A DNA stretch of 64,000 bases from Christiangramia portivictoriae DSM 23547 (GTDB taxonomy: Bacteria > Bacteroidota > Bacteroidia > Flavobacteriales > Flavobacteriaceae), in NCBI RefSeq assembly GCF_000423045.1, contig NZ_AUHF01000007.1, positions 124,001 to 188,000 on the forward strand, written 5' to 3'. Positions within the stretch are counted from its first letter, which is position 1. Each line of letters begins with the position of its first letter. Positions 24,089 through 33,591 of this stretch are shown one piece after another. Both the position numbers and the translations under genes were made by a program. The notes below the pieces were generated by a model, which was not told where the DNA came from, made no database searches, and was given only the letters and a program-made list of their open reading frames with translations.

Positions 24089-24271
24089 TTATTGTTCAAT
24101 TGGCCGGGCTTCGAAAACCTGCAATTCGTTAGATTCAAACTCAATGTGAAATTCAATAGGATTGCAACAGGTCTCGCAATCTTCAATATAAGTTTGTTGC
24201 TGAACAGAAGGATCCAGCAGTACAGAGACTTCTTCCCAGCAGTAAGGACATTGAAAGAAATGTTCGTTCAT
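24089..24271 (-). CDS. CPXCG-motif cysteine-rich small protein
   Basis: A 60-residue protein with a zinc-ribbon layout: CPYC at Cys8-Cys11 and CETCC at Cys32-Cys36. It belongs to the CPXCG cysteine-rich protein group of unknown function. Its ATG begins 3 bases after the TolC stop, so it is the last gene of the efflux operon; the codon just before (TTG) would add one residue. Whether it has any role in efflux is unknown. Confidence 0.85.
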   Translation of the reverse strand: MNEHFFQCPYCWEEVSVLLDPSVQQQTYIEDCETCCNPIEFHIEFESNELQVFEARPIEQ

Positions 24272-24274
24272 CAA

Positions 24275-25618
24275 TCAAAGATTTACGTTCAGTAATTGAC
24301 CAGTAAGTTGCAGAACCTGTAACTCCGCCAGCTTGGCATCATACTTGGCCAGGTTGAGACTTGTCCTGGCATCCAGTAAATTAATCTGCGCCTGCCTGAA
24401 TTCTATGGAGGAAATTCTTCCAAGCTTATATTGTTCCTCAGAACGATTGAAGTTGTTGAGGTTCGTTTCAACATTTTCCTGCTGCACGTTCAGGATAAAA
24501 AGTTTGTTGCGGTAATTTCCGAGGGAATTCGCAATGTCACGCTGCACCTGACTGATTAATTGTTCTTTCTGAATTTGCTGATTCTCATATCTAATCTTTG
24601 AATTCCTAACCTGGATATTCCTGAAACCTCCGTCAAACAGGTCCCAGCGCAAGCTAACACCGGCAGCCAGACCATCTGTAGTAGTCGTACTTCCTGGAAA
24701 GAATGCGGTCGCGGCACTTCGGTTTAAATTCCAGCCGTAAGAACCCGTAAGGTCTATGGTTGGTAAATATCCACTTTTATTGATCTTAATATCATAATCG
24801 CTGATCTCCAGATTTTGCTCGATTTGCAGCAATGACACGTTATTTAATTCAGCCTCCGAAATATATCCATCCAGTTCAAGATCGCTTACAAAATTTACGG
24901 TAGTATCTACGGAAAATTCATTCGCGGTGATCTCCCGGTTCAAAAGCACATTTAGATCCCGCTTAGTGTTTTTTAATTGTTGCTCGGTTTCTATTAGCGA
25001 GATGCTATCATTGTTGACATCTACCCTGGCATTGAGGACTACAAGATTATTGGCCTGTCCATATTCAAACTGATATTGAGCCCGTGTTACCCTGTTTTGA
25101 GAAATCTCCAGGGTTTCCTCCAGTACATTGATATTTTCTGAAAGTCTGGCGACCTCATAGTACACACTCATAATCTGTAAAATAGTGTTTTCTATGGTTT
25201 CCCTGGCTTCCAGCCTGGAGAGATCGTACTGCTCCTGAAGACTTTTATAATTGTACAAACGCCCAAGGCCATCAAATAGTGTGTAGCCTACGTTGATGGA
25301 TGCATTGTAACGATTGCTCTCGATCCCACGCTGGTCCACTGTCTCACCATTCTCCGGCTCTGTAACCCGATCGTTTAAATCATAGTTTGCACCCGCAAGT
25401 CCCGTAAGACTTGGTAAGTATCCCGAATTTAGAATACTCTGGTTATTATCGGCGATCTCAACATTATTTTCAGCGATCCTTATTCCAAAGTTTTCCTCCA
25501 GCGCCCTGGAAATTACTTCCTGCTTCGTGAGCAGACTATCCAGACTATCCTGGGCGTTGCTCCCCATACTCCAAAACAGTACGATCAAAAAGCTAAGAAT
25601 ATATTTTCTTAATGTCAT
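24275..25618 (-). CDS. TolC-family outer-membrane efflux channel
   Basis: A 447-residue outer-membrane factor: signal peptide in residues 1-22 (cleavage near SNAQ), then two repeats of the helical TolC core, each rich in coiled stretches (for example LARLSENINVLEETLEISQNRV and NVETNLNNFNRSEEQYKLG). It forms the exit duct of a tripartite pump with the RND protein and adaptor encoded just upstream. It lies 33 bases after the RND gene. Confidence 0.92.
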   Translation of the reverse strand: MTLRKYILSFLIVLFWSMGSNAQDSLDSLLTKQEVISRALEENFGIRIAENNVEIADNNQSILNSGYLPSLTGLAGANYDLNDRVTEPENGETVDQRGIESNRYNASINVGYTLFDGLGRLYNYKSLQEQYDLSRLEARETIENTILQIMSVYYEVARLSENINVLEETLEISQNRVTRAQYQFEYGQANNLVVLNARVDVNNDSISLIETEQQLKNTKRDLNVLLNREITANEFSVDTTVNFVSDLELDGYISEAELNNVSLLQIEQNLEISDYDIKINKSGYLPTIDLTGSYGWNLNRSAATAFFPGSTTTTDGLAAGVSLRWDLFDGGFRNIQVRNSKIRYENQQIQKEQLISQVQRDIANSLGNYRNKLFILNVQQENVETNLNNFNRSEEQYKLGRISSIEFRQAQINLLDARTSLNLAKYDAKLAELQVLQLTGQLLNVNL

Positions 25619-25651
25619 TCGAAATTATTTATTCTCAATTTCAATTGTTTT

Positions 25652-28600
25652 CTAGTAATTCTGACTTTTATTCGCCTCATCGATTTCGTTCTGTCGCTCA
25701 TCCTCATCATTTTTCTCCTTGATCGCTCTTTCCACAGATTCCCGACTTACCCTATGGCCTGTTTTTAACCATTTTGCTCTGGCCTTTCCTGAGTTTGTAA
25801 TGGAAAGTAGCAATGGCAACACCAGTAAAGTTAAAAAGGTTGCCACAAAAATTCCATATGCGATCGAAATTGCCATTGGCTTTAAGAACTGTGCCTGCCT
25901 GCTTTTTTCCAACAGCAACGGAGCAATCCCGGCGATGGTCGTTAAGGAGGTAAGGAAAATAGCTCTAAATCTTGACTTTCCGGCTTCAATAAGAGCTTTC
26001 TCGAAACGCATTCCTTCCCTCAAATAGGAATTGAACTTCCCAATAAGCACAAGTCCATCATTTACCATGATTCCCACCAGCGCAATGATTCCCAATAGTG
26101 AAAGAATATTCACCGGAAAACTATGCAGGTAATGTCCCCAGGCTACTCCAATGATACTGAATGGAATCATGATCATTAACAATAATGGCTGACTATAACT
26201 TCTGAAGGTAAATGCGATCACCGCATAGATTAGAAACAGGATAATTGGGAATACCTTTTCCGCAGATTTCGTAAGTTTTTCAGCTTCACGGTTCTGTCCC
26301 TCATAGGATACGGAAACACTTGGATATTTGGACAAAATCTCCGGAAGTATATTATCATCTATATTGGCTATTGCATCTGTAGCACTGGCATCCGGATCAT
26401 CCATATCTGCCTCCACCCTAATTTCACGAAGTCCTTCCAGGTGACTAATGGATTCTGTTCCACGTCTAATTTCATAAGTCGCGATTTCACCAAAAGGAAC
26501 CCTGTTCCCGTCTGGAGTTACAATTCGCATATCGTCCAGGTCATTGATAGATTCCCGGTTCTCACGATCATATCGCACCCAAACCCTGATCTCATCCTGC
26601 CCGCGCTGGAATCTTTGTGCCTGCAATCCAAAGAACCCTGCCCGCACCTGGCTCATCACTTCTCTTAGATTCAGTCCTAAAGCATAAGCATTCTCATTGA
26701 GATCTATGGTGATTTCCTTAATCCCGTCAGGATCTGTGTCTGTAACATCTTTCAAGGTGGAATTCTCTTCCATTGCTTCTTTAAGCTCCACCTTGGCACG
26801 CTCCAGCTCTTCAAGGTTGTTTCCCAGGAGTGATACTGAGACCGGTTTCCCGCCAAAGTTCCCACCGCTACCAAACGTTAAACGTTCCACACCGTAGACC
26901 TGCCCTACTTCATCCCGAATAGCATTCGTAATTTCAGGAGACCCAAAATCACGTTCTTCTCCCGGCAACAAATTCACTCTCAAAGAAGCTTTATTGTTAC
27001 CCGGTCCAACTCTTCGAACAATATTCTTGACGACCTGCTTATTTCCTGTCTGGCGTTCAGTAAAGTCTTTATTCACTCTCCATGCGGCATCTTCAACCAT
27101 AGAAATGATACTATCGGTCTTTTTCGGGTTTGTGCCTTCCGGCATTAGCAGATCTATGCTTACCCGGTCGCTGGCGATACTTGGAAATAAAGTTACGTTC
27201 ACAACACCTCCCATCACCGAGCCTACCGTTAAGATAAATAATGTGATGAGAATCGAGAGGCTCAGGAACCTGTGCGCAACGGTAGCACGTATGACTGGTT
27301 CGTAAAGTTTATCCCGCAAATAGGCCATCAATTGATCTCCGTATTTGTTGATGATCCTTAGTTTAAGGAACAGCCTTGATAATCCTTTCTTCTTCTTTTG
27401 ATCCTCTTCGGTTTCTCGAACCAGTGCCCTGGAATGAGCAATGTGTGCTGGAAGAATAATTAAAGCTTCCACCAGGGAAACCACCAGAGTCAGAATAACG
27501 ACTGTACTAACTTCACCAAAGAATTCTCCAATCCGGCTGTCTAGGAACAGGAATGTGGAAAAGGCTAAAACCGTGGTAATGATTGCTGAAAGGATGGGCG
27601 GCAGCACTTCCATGGTTCCATCTATGGCTGCCTGTACCGGTTTTTTACCTCTTTCGTAATGCTGGTAGATATTTTCTGAAATAACAATCCCGTCATCTAC
27701 CAGGATCCCAATCACGATGATCATCCCGAATAAGGATAGTACGTTGATGGTGACCCCAAATCCCGCGGCAAAAATGAACATCCCCAGGAACGAGATAGGA
27801 AGCCCGAAAGCCACCCAGAATGCCAGCCTGGTATTCAGGAAAAAAGAAAGAAACAAAAGAACCAGAATGATCCCAACGGCACCATTCTCAATGAGCAGCT
27901 GTGTCCTTTGATTCAGGGTAATACTACGGTCATCTTCCACGATGATCTTTAGGGTATCGTTCTTTTCATTGAACTCTTCCACATATTTGCGCACCTTTTC
28001 AGCCGCAGAAATAAGATCTTCATTATTGGTGGTGGAGATATTTACGCTTACGGCAATCTGCCCGTTGATATAAGAGGCATTCGGAGTTTCTGAAAACCTG
28101 TCACGAATCGTAGCAACGTCTTCAAGTGTTACCGTAGTACCATCAGCCTGTGATTTCACTACCAGTTTATTCAGTTCCTTTCCGAAGTAGGAACGATTAT
28201 CAGCGCGAATCAGGAAATCCTCTTCCTGTGTTTTAATACTCCCGCCGGTGGTTAGAATATTTGCCTGGGCGACCGCCTGTGCAACTTCAGTAAAAGTAAT
28301 ATTAAAGGCAAGCAGGTCATTTTCATCGACTGCTATTTCAATTTCTTCTTCAGGAAATCCAGATAATTCTATCTGGGAAAGGCCATCCATGGCTCTAAGA
28401 TCATACTCGATCTGCCTTCCAATTTGCTTCAGCGTGGCCAGATCTACCCCTTCACCACTAACGAAAAAGTCAAAGGTTTCCCGGATATTTTCCTGTTTTG
28501 CAACTACCAGAGGCTCCATTCCAGAGGGAAAGTTGGGAACTCTGTCCACTGCGTTTTTTACTTCGGAAAGCATTACATCAATATCCTCGTCTGAGTCTAT

Positions 28601-28885
28601 TTCCACAGTGATACTACCACCGTTCTCTCTGGAAACTGAAGTAACACGGTCTACTCCAACCAGGCCTTTGAGGTTATCTTCAATTTTCAGTACAATTCCT
28701 TCCTCGATCTCCTCAGGAGCAGCTCCAGGATAAGTAACATTGATATTAATGATCTCAGATTCGATCAATGGGAAAAAAGAAGATTGCATACGCAACATTC
28801 CCACCACGCCAAATATCACAAAGGCGATGATCATGATATTCACCGCAACATGATACTTGATAAAGTAACTTATGATCGCTCTCAT
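25652..28885 (-). CDS. RND-family efflux transporter (AcrB/HAE-like)
   Basis: The inner-membrane proton-driven pump of the operon, 1077 residues. It has the twelve-helix RND plan: helix 1 at about 9-30, a first large periplasmic loop, helices 2-6 between about 330 and 530, helix 7 near 550, a second loop, and helices 8-12 after about 885. The paired aspartates in ILVDDGIVISE near residue 399 carry protons. The C-terminus is charged and cytosolic. Substrate cannot be told from the sequence. It overlaps the adaptor stop by 4 bases (ATGA). Confidence 0.94.
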   Translation of the reverse strand: MRAIISYFIKYHVAVNIMIIAFVIFGVVGMLRMQSSFFPLIESEIININVTYPGAAPEEIEEGIVLKIEDNLKGLVGVDRVTSVSRENGGSITVEIDSDEDIDVMLSEVKNAVDRVPNFPSGMEPLVVAKQENIRETFDFFVSGEGVDLATLKQIGRQIEYDLRAMDGLSQIELSGFPEEEIEIAVDENDLLAFNITFTEVAQAVAQANILTTGGSIKTQEEDFLIRADNRSYFGKELNKLVVKSQADGTTVTLEDVATIRDRFSETPNASYINGQIAVSVNISTTNNEDLISAAEKVRKYVEEFNEKNDTLKIIVEDDRSITLNQRTQLLIENGAVGIILVLLFLSFFLNTRLAFWVAFGLPISFLGMFIFAAGFGVTINVLSLFGMIIVIGILVDDGIVISENIYQHYERGKKPVQAAIDGTMEVLPPILSAIITTVLAFSTFLFLDSRIGEFFGEVSTVVILTLVVSLVEALIILPAHIAHSRALVRETEEDQKKKKGLSRLFLKLRIINKYGDQLMAYLRDKLYEPVIRATVAHRFLSLSILITLFILTVGSVMGGVVNVTLFPSIASDRVSIDLLMPEGTNPKKTDSIISMVEDAAWRVNKDFTERQTGNKQVVKNIVRRVGPGNNKASLRVNLLPGEERDFGSPEITNAIRDEVGQVYGVERLTFGSGGNFGGKPVSVSLLGNNLEELERAKVELKEAMEENSTLKDVTDTDPDGIKEITIDLNENAYALGLNLREVMSQVRAGFFGLQAQRFQRGQDEIRVWVRYDRENRESINDLDDMRIVTPDGNRVPFGEIATYEIRRGTESISHLEGLREIRVEADMDDPDASATDAIANIDDNILPEILSKYPSVSVSYEGQNREAEKLTKSAEKVFPIILFLIYAVIAFTFRSYSQPLLLMIMIPFSIIGVAWGHYLHSFPVNILSLLGIIALVGIMVNDGLVLIGKFNSYLREGMRFEKALIEAGKSRFRAIFLTSLTTIAGIAPLLLEKSRQAQFLKPMAISIAYGIFVATFLTLLVLPLLLSITNSGKARAKWLKTGHRVSRESVERAIKEKNDEDERQNEIDEANKSQNY

Positions 28886-30066
28886 TGAACCTGACTTTCA
28901 GAATTTGAATTTGCTGCGGTGTTCGCTGTATTATTTTCTTCGGCGATCTTGACTGGCATTCCATTATAGGCTCCAGAAACCTGTCTTGTAACGATCACTT
29001 CTCCATCCGGAACACCTTTAATGACTACTTTACGATCTGAAAAATAAACCGGTTTTACTTCCATGGTTTTCAAAACAGAATCACGCACGGTAAATATTTC
29101 GTTTCGGTCATTAACGAGACTTCGATCAATTTCGACCGCATTATCCTCATTCCTCGCATCCAGGTTAGCCTGCATATACATGCCTTCCTTGAGACCTTCA
29201 GCAGCCACTTCAATAAAGACATTTACAGTTTGAGTAGCCTGATCTATCCTGGCATTGATTCGGCTTACTTTACCTTCATAAGTTTTGCTGCCGCTGTTAT
29301 CGGTAAGACTTACTTTTTCATCAAGCTTTAATAGATCTGCGTATTGTTTTCCTATGGAAACCTGAAGTTCATAAACTTCCGGATCTATAAATTCCCCAAG
29401 CTTCTGCCCGTTCCGGATCAGGGTTCCTTCAGTTACTAAAGCTTCGGTTAGAACTCCGTTGAATGGCGCAGTGATCCTGTACTTAACCAGGCGCTGTTCC
29501 AGATTCTTAATGTTGAAATAAGCGGAATTAATTCCGCGACCACTTATGAAATAACGTTCTTTATCATTTGCAGGTTCTGGCAATGCAGGAATGGAGCTAT
29601 TCACGTCCAGATTGTTTAAATACTTCTGCCACTTCGGAAAGATCTCCGGGTAGTCCAGTCTTAGATCTGGCATGATAGCCGTGATCTGGTTGTAAAGCTC
29701 ACTTTTCGCAGATTGCACACTGGCTTCATACTCCTGGGCATCTATTTTCAGTAGAGTTTGTCCTTTTTTGTAGGCCTGTCCTGCCTTAAAATCCTGAGAA
29801 CTGTAGCGAAACACCCCCTGAACTTCTGCATAGAGTTCTACTCGGTCTTTCGCCACAAGATTTCCATTTGCGGGTATTTTAATAGCTATGGAACTGTTTT
29901 TGACCGTGTCAACAAATACAGTTTTTACGGTTTTCTGAATATTTGGTTTAGGCTGCTCTTTGCTATCTATGATAGCTTTTGCCCCAAAAATAGCACCTAC
30001 AATGAGCACGACGCCCAGTAGAGAAAGTATGATCTTGCGTTTATCCATGGTAGTCGTTGGACTCAT
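28882..30066 (-). CDS. RND efflux periplasmic adaptor (membrane fusion protein)
   Basis: A 394-residue adaptor: an N-terminal membrane anchor (about residues 9-28 after the basic MDKRK), a lipoyl/barrel-sandwich region, a short coiled hairpin, and beta domains ending near VVIKGVPDGEVIV. It joins the RND pump to TolC. The first gene of the adaptor-RND-TolC-CPXCG operon. Two starts are possible; the internal ATG giving MDKRKIILS (30048) is perhaps the more usual type. Confidence 0.92.
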   Translation of the reverse strand: MSPTTTMDKRKIILSLLGVVLIVGAIFGAKAIIDSKEQPKPNIQKTVKTVFVDTVKNSSIAIKIPANGNLVAKDRVELYAEVQGVFRYSSQDFKAGQAYKKGQTLLKIDAQEYEASVQSAKSELYNQITAIMPDLRLDYPEIFPKWQKYLNNLDVNSSIPALPEPANDKERYFISGRGINSAYFNIKNLEQRLVKYRITAPFNGVLTEALVTEGTLIRNGQKLGEFIDPEVYELQVSIGKQYADLLKLDEKVSLTDNSGSKTYEGKVSRINARIDQATQTVNVFIEVAAEGLKEGMYMQANLDARNEDNAVEIDRSLVNDRNEIFTVRDSVLKTMEVKPVYFSDRKVVIKGVPDGEVIVTRQVSGAYNGMPVKIAEENNTANTAANSNSESQVQ

Positions 30067-30098
30067 TGAAGTCCTGATAGTTTAATTAAAAAAAAGAA

Positions 30099-32015
30099 TT
30101 AGCTTATTTCTTCCAGGCTGAAATGTATTTCTTCCCATTCCTTCATCAAATTTTCCAGCTTCTTTTTTGATTCATTATATTTATTCAAAAAATCTGATTT
30201 GGTGATCGTCTTCTCGTAATTTTGAGCCAGCTCCCTGTCTTTGGACTTGATATCTTTCTCGAGTTTAGTGATCTTTGCCTCCACTTTGCTCAGTTGGTTC
30301 TTAAGTCTCTTAGCTTCTTTCTGATCCTCAAAGGAGGATTGTTTATTTTTAGTCTTATCCTGTTTTACTTTTCTGCCTTTATCAGACTTTTCCACGGCTC
30401 TCATATCCTGCATCTTTCTTTGATCCAGGTAATAATCAAGATCTCCAAGATATTCTCTAATCTTATGATCACGGAATTCGTAAACCCGGCTGGTAAGTCC
30501 CTGCAAAAAGTCCCTGTCGTGAGAAACGATGATCAGTGTCCCTTCAAAATTCTTTAGAGCATCCTTCAGTACATTCTTCGATTTGATGTCAAGGTGGTTC
30601 GTAGGTTCATCCATCACCAGAACATTAAAAGGCTCTAGCAGCATCTTACACAACGCCAGCCTGTTTCTTTCTCCTCCTGAAAGCACTTTCACTTTCTTTT
30701 CAACTTCATCTCCTCGAAACAAAAACGCACCCAGCATATCTCTTACCTTGGTACGATTCGATTCATTGGAGGCATCTTCCATGGTTTGCAGCACCGTTTT
30801 TTCACCATCCAGGTATTCAGCCTGATTTTGAGCGAAGTAACCTAATTGGACATTATGACCTAGTTTTAAGGTTCCTTCATGTGGGATCTCTCCAATAATG
30901 ATCTTGGCCAGGGTTGTTTTTCCCTGTCCGTTCTGACCCACAAATGCGATCTTACTTTGTCTTTCTATAAGTAGCTCCACATCTTTAAGGACTTGTTTTT
31001 CTCCGTAGAACTTCTGAAGATCTTCAGCTTCAATAACCACTTTCCCCGGAGTGACCGAAACAGGGAAGTTTACGCTCATTACTGAGTTGTCATCTTCATC
31101 TACTTCTATACGGTCTATTTTATCAAGCCTTTTAATAAGGGATTGAGCCATGGAAGCCTTACTGGCTTTGGCTCTGAATTTATCGATAAGCTTTTCTGTA
31201 TTTTCAATTTCTTTTTGCTGATTCTTTTGAGCTGCCAGCTGTTGCTCCCGCAGTTCTTTTCTGAATTCGATAAATTCTGAATAAGGTTTACGATAGTCAT
31301 AAATGTGACCTAGAGAAATCTCGATACTTCTATTAGTAACATTATTCAGAAACATTTTATCGTGGGACACCAGCATCACACACCCGGAATAATTGTTCAG
31401 AAAGCTTTCCAGCCAGATGATACTCTCTATATCAAGGTGGTTGGTTGGCTCATCGAGCAGCAAGATATCATTGCTTTGCAATAATAATTTTGCAAGCTCG
31501 ATACGCATTCTCCATCCTCCGGAGAATGTCTGGGTCAGTTTTCCAAAATCCTTTCGCTGAAATCCTAAACCTTGCAAAACCTTTTCAGTTTCACCTTCGT
31601 AATTATATCCTCCAATGATCTCGTACTGGTGAGTGATTTCGCTTAGATCTTCGATCAACTGGCTGTAGCCTTCGCTTTCATAATCTGTCCTGGTGGCAAG
31701 CTGCTCATTAATATGCTCCATTTTTGCTTCCAGTTGCTTGATCTCTGCGAATGACTGGTGCGCTTCATCAATCACTGTCCTACCCTGTTCAAATTCCAGA
31801 TCCTGCTTTAAAAAACCAATTCTAAGTTCCTTATCCTTTGCGATCTGCCCGGTATCATATTCCTGTTCTCCGGAAATAATCTTCAGCATTGTGGATTTCC
31901 CAGCTCCGTTCTTTCCAATAAGACCCACTCGATCTCCTGCACCAAGCCTGAAACTTACCTCCTTAAAAAGGTATTCACCCTGGAACGACACTGATAAATT
32001 ATGAATATTGAGCAT
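30099..32015 (-). CDS. ABC-F family ATPase (Uup/EttA type)
   Basis: A 638-residue soluble protein with two ABC cassettes and no membrane domain. Walker A motifs GKNGAGKST (near 35-44) and GQNGQGKTT (near 353-361), signatures FSGGWRMR and LSGGERNR, and the inter-domain linker are in order. The last 90 residues form a lysine- and glutamate-rich coiled coil, as in Uup. ABC-F proteins act on the ribosome; some protect against antibiotics, others help with stalled translation. Nothing in the neighbourhood points to resistance. Confidence 0.93.
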   Translation of the reverse strand: MLNIHNLSVSFQGEYLFKEVSFRLGAGDRVGLIGKNGAGKSTMLKIISGEQEYDTGQIAKDKELRIGFLKQDLEFEQGRTVIDEAHQSFAEIKQLEAKMEHINEQLATRTDYESEGYSQLIEDLSEITHQYEIIGGYNYEGETEKVLQGLGFQRKDFGKLTQTFSGGWRMRIELAKLLLQSNDILLLDEPTNHLDIESIIWLESFLNNYSGCVMLVSHDKMFLNNVTNRSIEISLGHIYDYRKPYSEFIEFRKELREQQLAAQKNQQKEIENTEKLIDKFRAKASKASMAQSLIKRLDKIDRIEVDEDDNSVMSVNFPVSVTPGKVVIEAEDLQKFYGEKQVLKDVELLIERQSKIAFVGQNGQGKTTLAKIIIGEIPHEGTLKLGHNVQLGYFAQNQAEYLDGEKTVLQTMEDASNESNRTKVRDMLGAFLFRGDEVEKKVKVLSGGERNRLALCKMLLEPFNVLVMDEPTNHLDIKSKNVLKDALKNFEGTLIIVSHDRDFLQGLTSRVYEFRDHKIREYLGDLDYYLDQRKMQDMRAVEKSDKGRKVKQDKTKNKQSSFEDQKEAKRLKNQLSKVEAKITKLEKDIKSKDRELAQNYEKTITKSDFLNKYNESKKKLENLMKEWEEIHFSLEEIS

Positions 32016-32085
32016 TTTGTAACTATTGTAACTTTAGGTTTCGTGCAAAGATGCTTAAATTTGAATTGCAAAAAAAACGATCGTC

Positions 32086-32466
32086 ATGCTTAAAGGAACT
32101 AAAGTTTATAGTATTGCCACAGGTACCTGCCCTGTGTGTCAGGAAGAAAGCATGTACAAAGAGGAAAATCCCTATAAGCTTAACAGGGTGTATGAAATGC
32201 ACGAACGTTGCAGCAATTGTGGCACAAAGTACAAAATAGAGCCTTCGTTCTTTTATGGTGCCATGTACGTTAGTTATGCCGTTGGTATTGCCTTTGCAGT
32301 GGCCGCATTTGTGATTGCATATGTATTCCTGAATTCCAGCCTTTTAACATCCTTCTTTGCCATTGTAGGAACATTGGTAATCCTGATGCCCGTAATTATG
32401 CGACTATCACGAAATATCTGGATAAATTTATTCTTCAGCTATAAAAAGGACGCTGGAAAAGCTTAA
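32086..32466 (+). CDS. DUF983 family membrane protein
   Basis: A 126-residue protein: two CxxC pairs in the N-terminal soluble part (CPVC at 15-18 and CSNC at 42-45), then two membrane helices (about 60-85 and 88-110). This is the DUF983 layout, of unknown function and common in Bacteroidota. It is encoded alone on the plus strand and its stop overlaps the end of the convergent FAD-oxidoreductase gene by 4 bases. Confidence 0.88.
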   Translation: MLKGTKVYSIATGTCPVCQEESMYKEENPYKLNRVYEMHERCSNCGTKYKIEPSFFYGAMYVSYAVGIAFAVAAFVIAYVFLNSSLLTSFFAIVGTLVILMPVIMRLSRNIWINLFFSYKKDAGKA

Positions 32467-33533
32467 GTTCTCTTCCAGTATCTCTTCTGAAATCTGGATA
32501 CATCAATTTCAGCGTTCAATAGTGAATTTTTTAGAATATGGTCTGCTAATTTTGGAGCAAGATAAGGAGCTATGAGTACTCCCCGACTTCCAAAACCATT
32601 AAAACAGTACATGTTTTTAAATTCAGGATGCCTACCCATTACTGGTCGCCTGTCCCCGGAAGTAGGACGTATACCAGCAACCTGATGCACCACTTCAAAA
32701 TCAACATTGATCACCTGTTTCAAAGATGCTTCCAGCTGCTCTCTGGCTTCTGAAGTTGGTTCTGCAGTTTTATCATGATTGTTATAGGTTGCACCCACCT
32801 TATATAGGTCGTTTCCAAGCGGCATGATAAAAACCGAAGCCTTGATCGCAAAGTCCAGTTGAAGCGCTGGAGATTTAACGATGATGTATTCTCCCTTGTT
32901 TCCATGCAACGGGATATAATTGAAATACGAGTTCCTGGATAGACCAAATCCTTCACAAAATATGATCTGCTTTGCTTGTATGTCCTTATAAATTAAAATA
33001 TCGCCATTCATCTGCAAGAGCTCATAGTCAAAATTTTCAGCCCTCAGTTGTTGCTTTTTTTGCAGCTCTTGCCGATAAGCGTTCAGCATTAGCTCCGTAT
33101 CAATATTTCCCGTATGCATTACTCGTCCAAAACCATAATCGGTCTTTACTGAGGAATTCGAATTGCTGACCAGGTTTTGGTCTAGAAAAGGTGAAAGCAG
33201 AGGCTTGTCTGCAGCTACGAACCAGTCGTTTTGCTCTTCAATGGAGTGGAATCTTCTAAAGATGTCCCATCGATATATAATTTTCTGCTGAAGATCATTT
33301 TCTAATTCGCTATAAAATGGAAGAGCAATGTCCATTTGTTCTTTAGCTTTCCATGCAGGGGTGAATCGCTTCAGAATAACCGGATTAAATATTCCTCCTG
33401 CTACGTAGGAAGAAACCTGGGAACTGTCCTCGTAGACTACAAAACTTTTGCCTCTCTTATTAAGTTCACGTGTGATGGCCAAACCGGCAAGACCTAAGCC
33501 TACAATGATAAAATCTACTTTTTTTATGATCAT
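32463..33533 (-). CDS. FAD-dependent oxidoreductase (DAO/MnmC-like)
   Basis: A 356-residue flavoprotein with an N-terminal FAD-binding GxGxxG (VGLGLAGLA, about 12-20) and the D-amino-acid-oxidase fold. The segments GGIFNPVILKRFTPAW and GIRPTSGDRRPVMGRHP, followed by FNGFGSRGVLIAPYLA, resemble the oxidase half of the tRNA-modifying enzyme MnmC more than amino-acid oxidases; the substrate remains open. The methyltransferase half of MnmC is absent. The gene converges on DUF983. Confidence 0.83.
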   Translation of the reverse strand: MIIKKVDFIIVGLGLAGLAITRELNKRGKSFVVYEDSSQVSSYVAGGIFNPVILKRFTPAWKAKEQMDIALPFYSELENDLQQKIIYRWDIFRRFHSIEEQNDWFVAADKPLLSPFLDQNLVSNSNSSVKTDYGFGRVMHTGNIDTELMLNAYRQELQKKQQLRAENFDYELLQMNGDILIYKDIQAKQIIFCEGFGLSRNSYFNYIPLHGNKGEYIIVKSPALQLDFAIKASVFIMPLGNDLYKVGATYNNHDKTAEPTSEAREQLEASLKQVINVDFEVVHQVAGIRPTSGDRRPVMGRHPEFKNMYCFNGFGSRGVLIAPYLAPKLADHILKNSLLNAEIDVSRFQKRYWKRT

Positions 33534-33544
33534 GGTCTTAAAAT

Positions 33545-33573
33545 AAAAAAAGCGCTCCGGAAAGAGCGCTTTT
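33545..33573 (-). terminator. Terminator of the gldKLMN operon
   Basis: Perfect arms AGCGCTC and GAGCGCT with loop TTTCCG on the minus strand, then a T run. It starts about 20 bases after the gldN stop and separates the operon from the FAD-oxidoreductase gene. Confidence 0.88.
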
Positions 33574-33591
33574 CAATATGATACTATGGAA

